From: Pseudovibrio sp000156235
GTDB taxonomy: Bacteria; Pseudomonadota; Alphaproteobacteria; Rhizobiales; Stappiaceae
Assembly (NCBI RefSeq): GCF_000156235.1
Contig: NZ_DS996811.1
Coordinates: 1-64,000, forward strand
DNA length: 64,000 nt
Direction: 5' to 3'
Part shown: positions 63,953-64,000 of the stretch, one piece after another
Position numbering within the stretch: position 1 is the stretch's first letter
How the letters are laid out: the number at the start of each line of letters is the position of its first letter
Program-made: the position numbers and the translations under genes
The notes under the pieces: generated by a model
Seen by the model: the letters and a program-made list of their open reading frames with translations, nothing else
Databases searched by the model: none
Told to the model about the DNA's origin: nothing

Positions 63953-64000
63953 TCAGGTTTCGCGCAGCAGACTGCGTCTGATGAAGATGATAGAGACCGC
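63953..64000 (-). CDS. Sugar ABC transporter permease (MalF family), C-terminal fragment
   Basis: The last 15 codons (ending IIFIRRSLLRET, TGA at 63955-63953) of a gene that continues beyond the right edge. Its position directly before MalG suggests the MalF-type permease of the same CUT1 importer. Confidence 0.7.
   Translation of the reverse strand, partial: AVSIIFIRRSLLRET

Overview
The window looks like part of the chromosome of a marine alphaproteobacterium. Gene families, operon styles and type III secretion (T3SS) cargo genes recall Pseudovibrio or a relative, but that assignment is inference, not a search result. Most of the window is catabolic and regulatory. I saw no rRNA, tRNA, CRISPR array, transposase or phage gene. 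One 256-base run of N (1746-2001) marks an assembly gap.

Layout. 1-6277: a GntR regulator with an enolase-superfamily dehydratase, a dimethylglycine/sarcosine dehydrogenase-like flavoprotein cut by the gap, its XRE-cupin regulator and a DAO-family oxidase. 6295-8804: a CesT-type T3SS chaperone paired with a large unknown effector candidate. 9193-14797: FabI-like reductase, DUF3141 protein, MaoC-phosphate acyltransferase fusion and an acetate kinase whose 5' end is frameshifted. 14876-18724: an acetyltransferase, a LysR/flavodoxin-fold pair and an AraC regulator. 18734-29804: a sugar/sugar-acid locus with an IclR-lactonase fusion, a TRAP transporter, an enolase-superfamily dehydratase, a DapA-family enzyme, an SDR, YhcH, a KDPGal-type aldolase, a KDGal-type kinase and a second IclR regulator. 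30124-34000: glycosylasparaginase with CutC, an Lrp regulator and an orphan polysaccharide-export lipoprotein. 34074-38153: a tryptophanase operon (tnaA, permease, pyridoxal kinase, RidA). 38154-46729: long intergenic stretches, a secreted single-heme protein, a LuxR solo, an MFS carrier and a phosphothreonine lyase of the SpvC/OspF family. 46690-54307: a GT39-type glycosyltransferase and a fatty-acid beta-oxidation operon with a TetR regulator. 54798-64000: a LacI regulator, an IolI-like isomerase, a ribose/inositol-type ABC transporter, and a second MalFGK-type transporter linked to a Gfo/Idh dehydrogenase.

How the genes fit together. The 18734-29804 locus reads as one route: TRAP uptake, oxidation by the SDR, lactone hydrolysis by the SMP-30 domain, dehydration to a 2-keto-3-deoxy acid, phosphorylation and aldol cleavage. 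In the tna operon, the pyridoxal kinase can supply the cofactor of tryptophanase and RidA can clear the reactive 2-aminoacrylate it releases. The most unusual content is host-directed: a SpvC-like lyase that keeps the known catalytic residues behind a long extra N-terminal region, and a separate chaperone-effector pair, with no secretion apparatus genes in the window.
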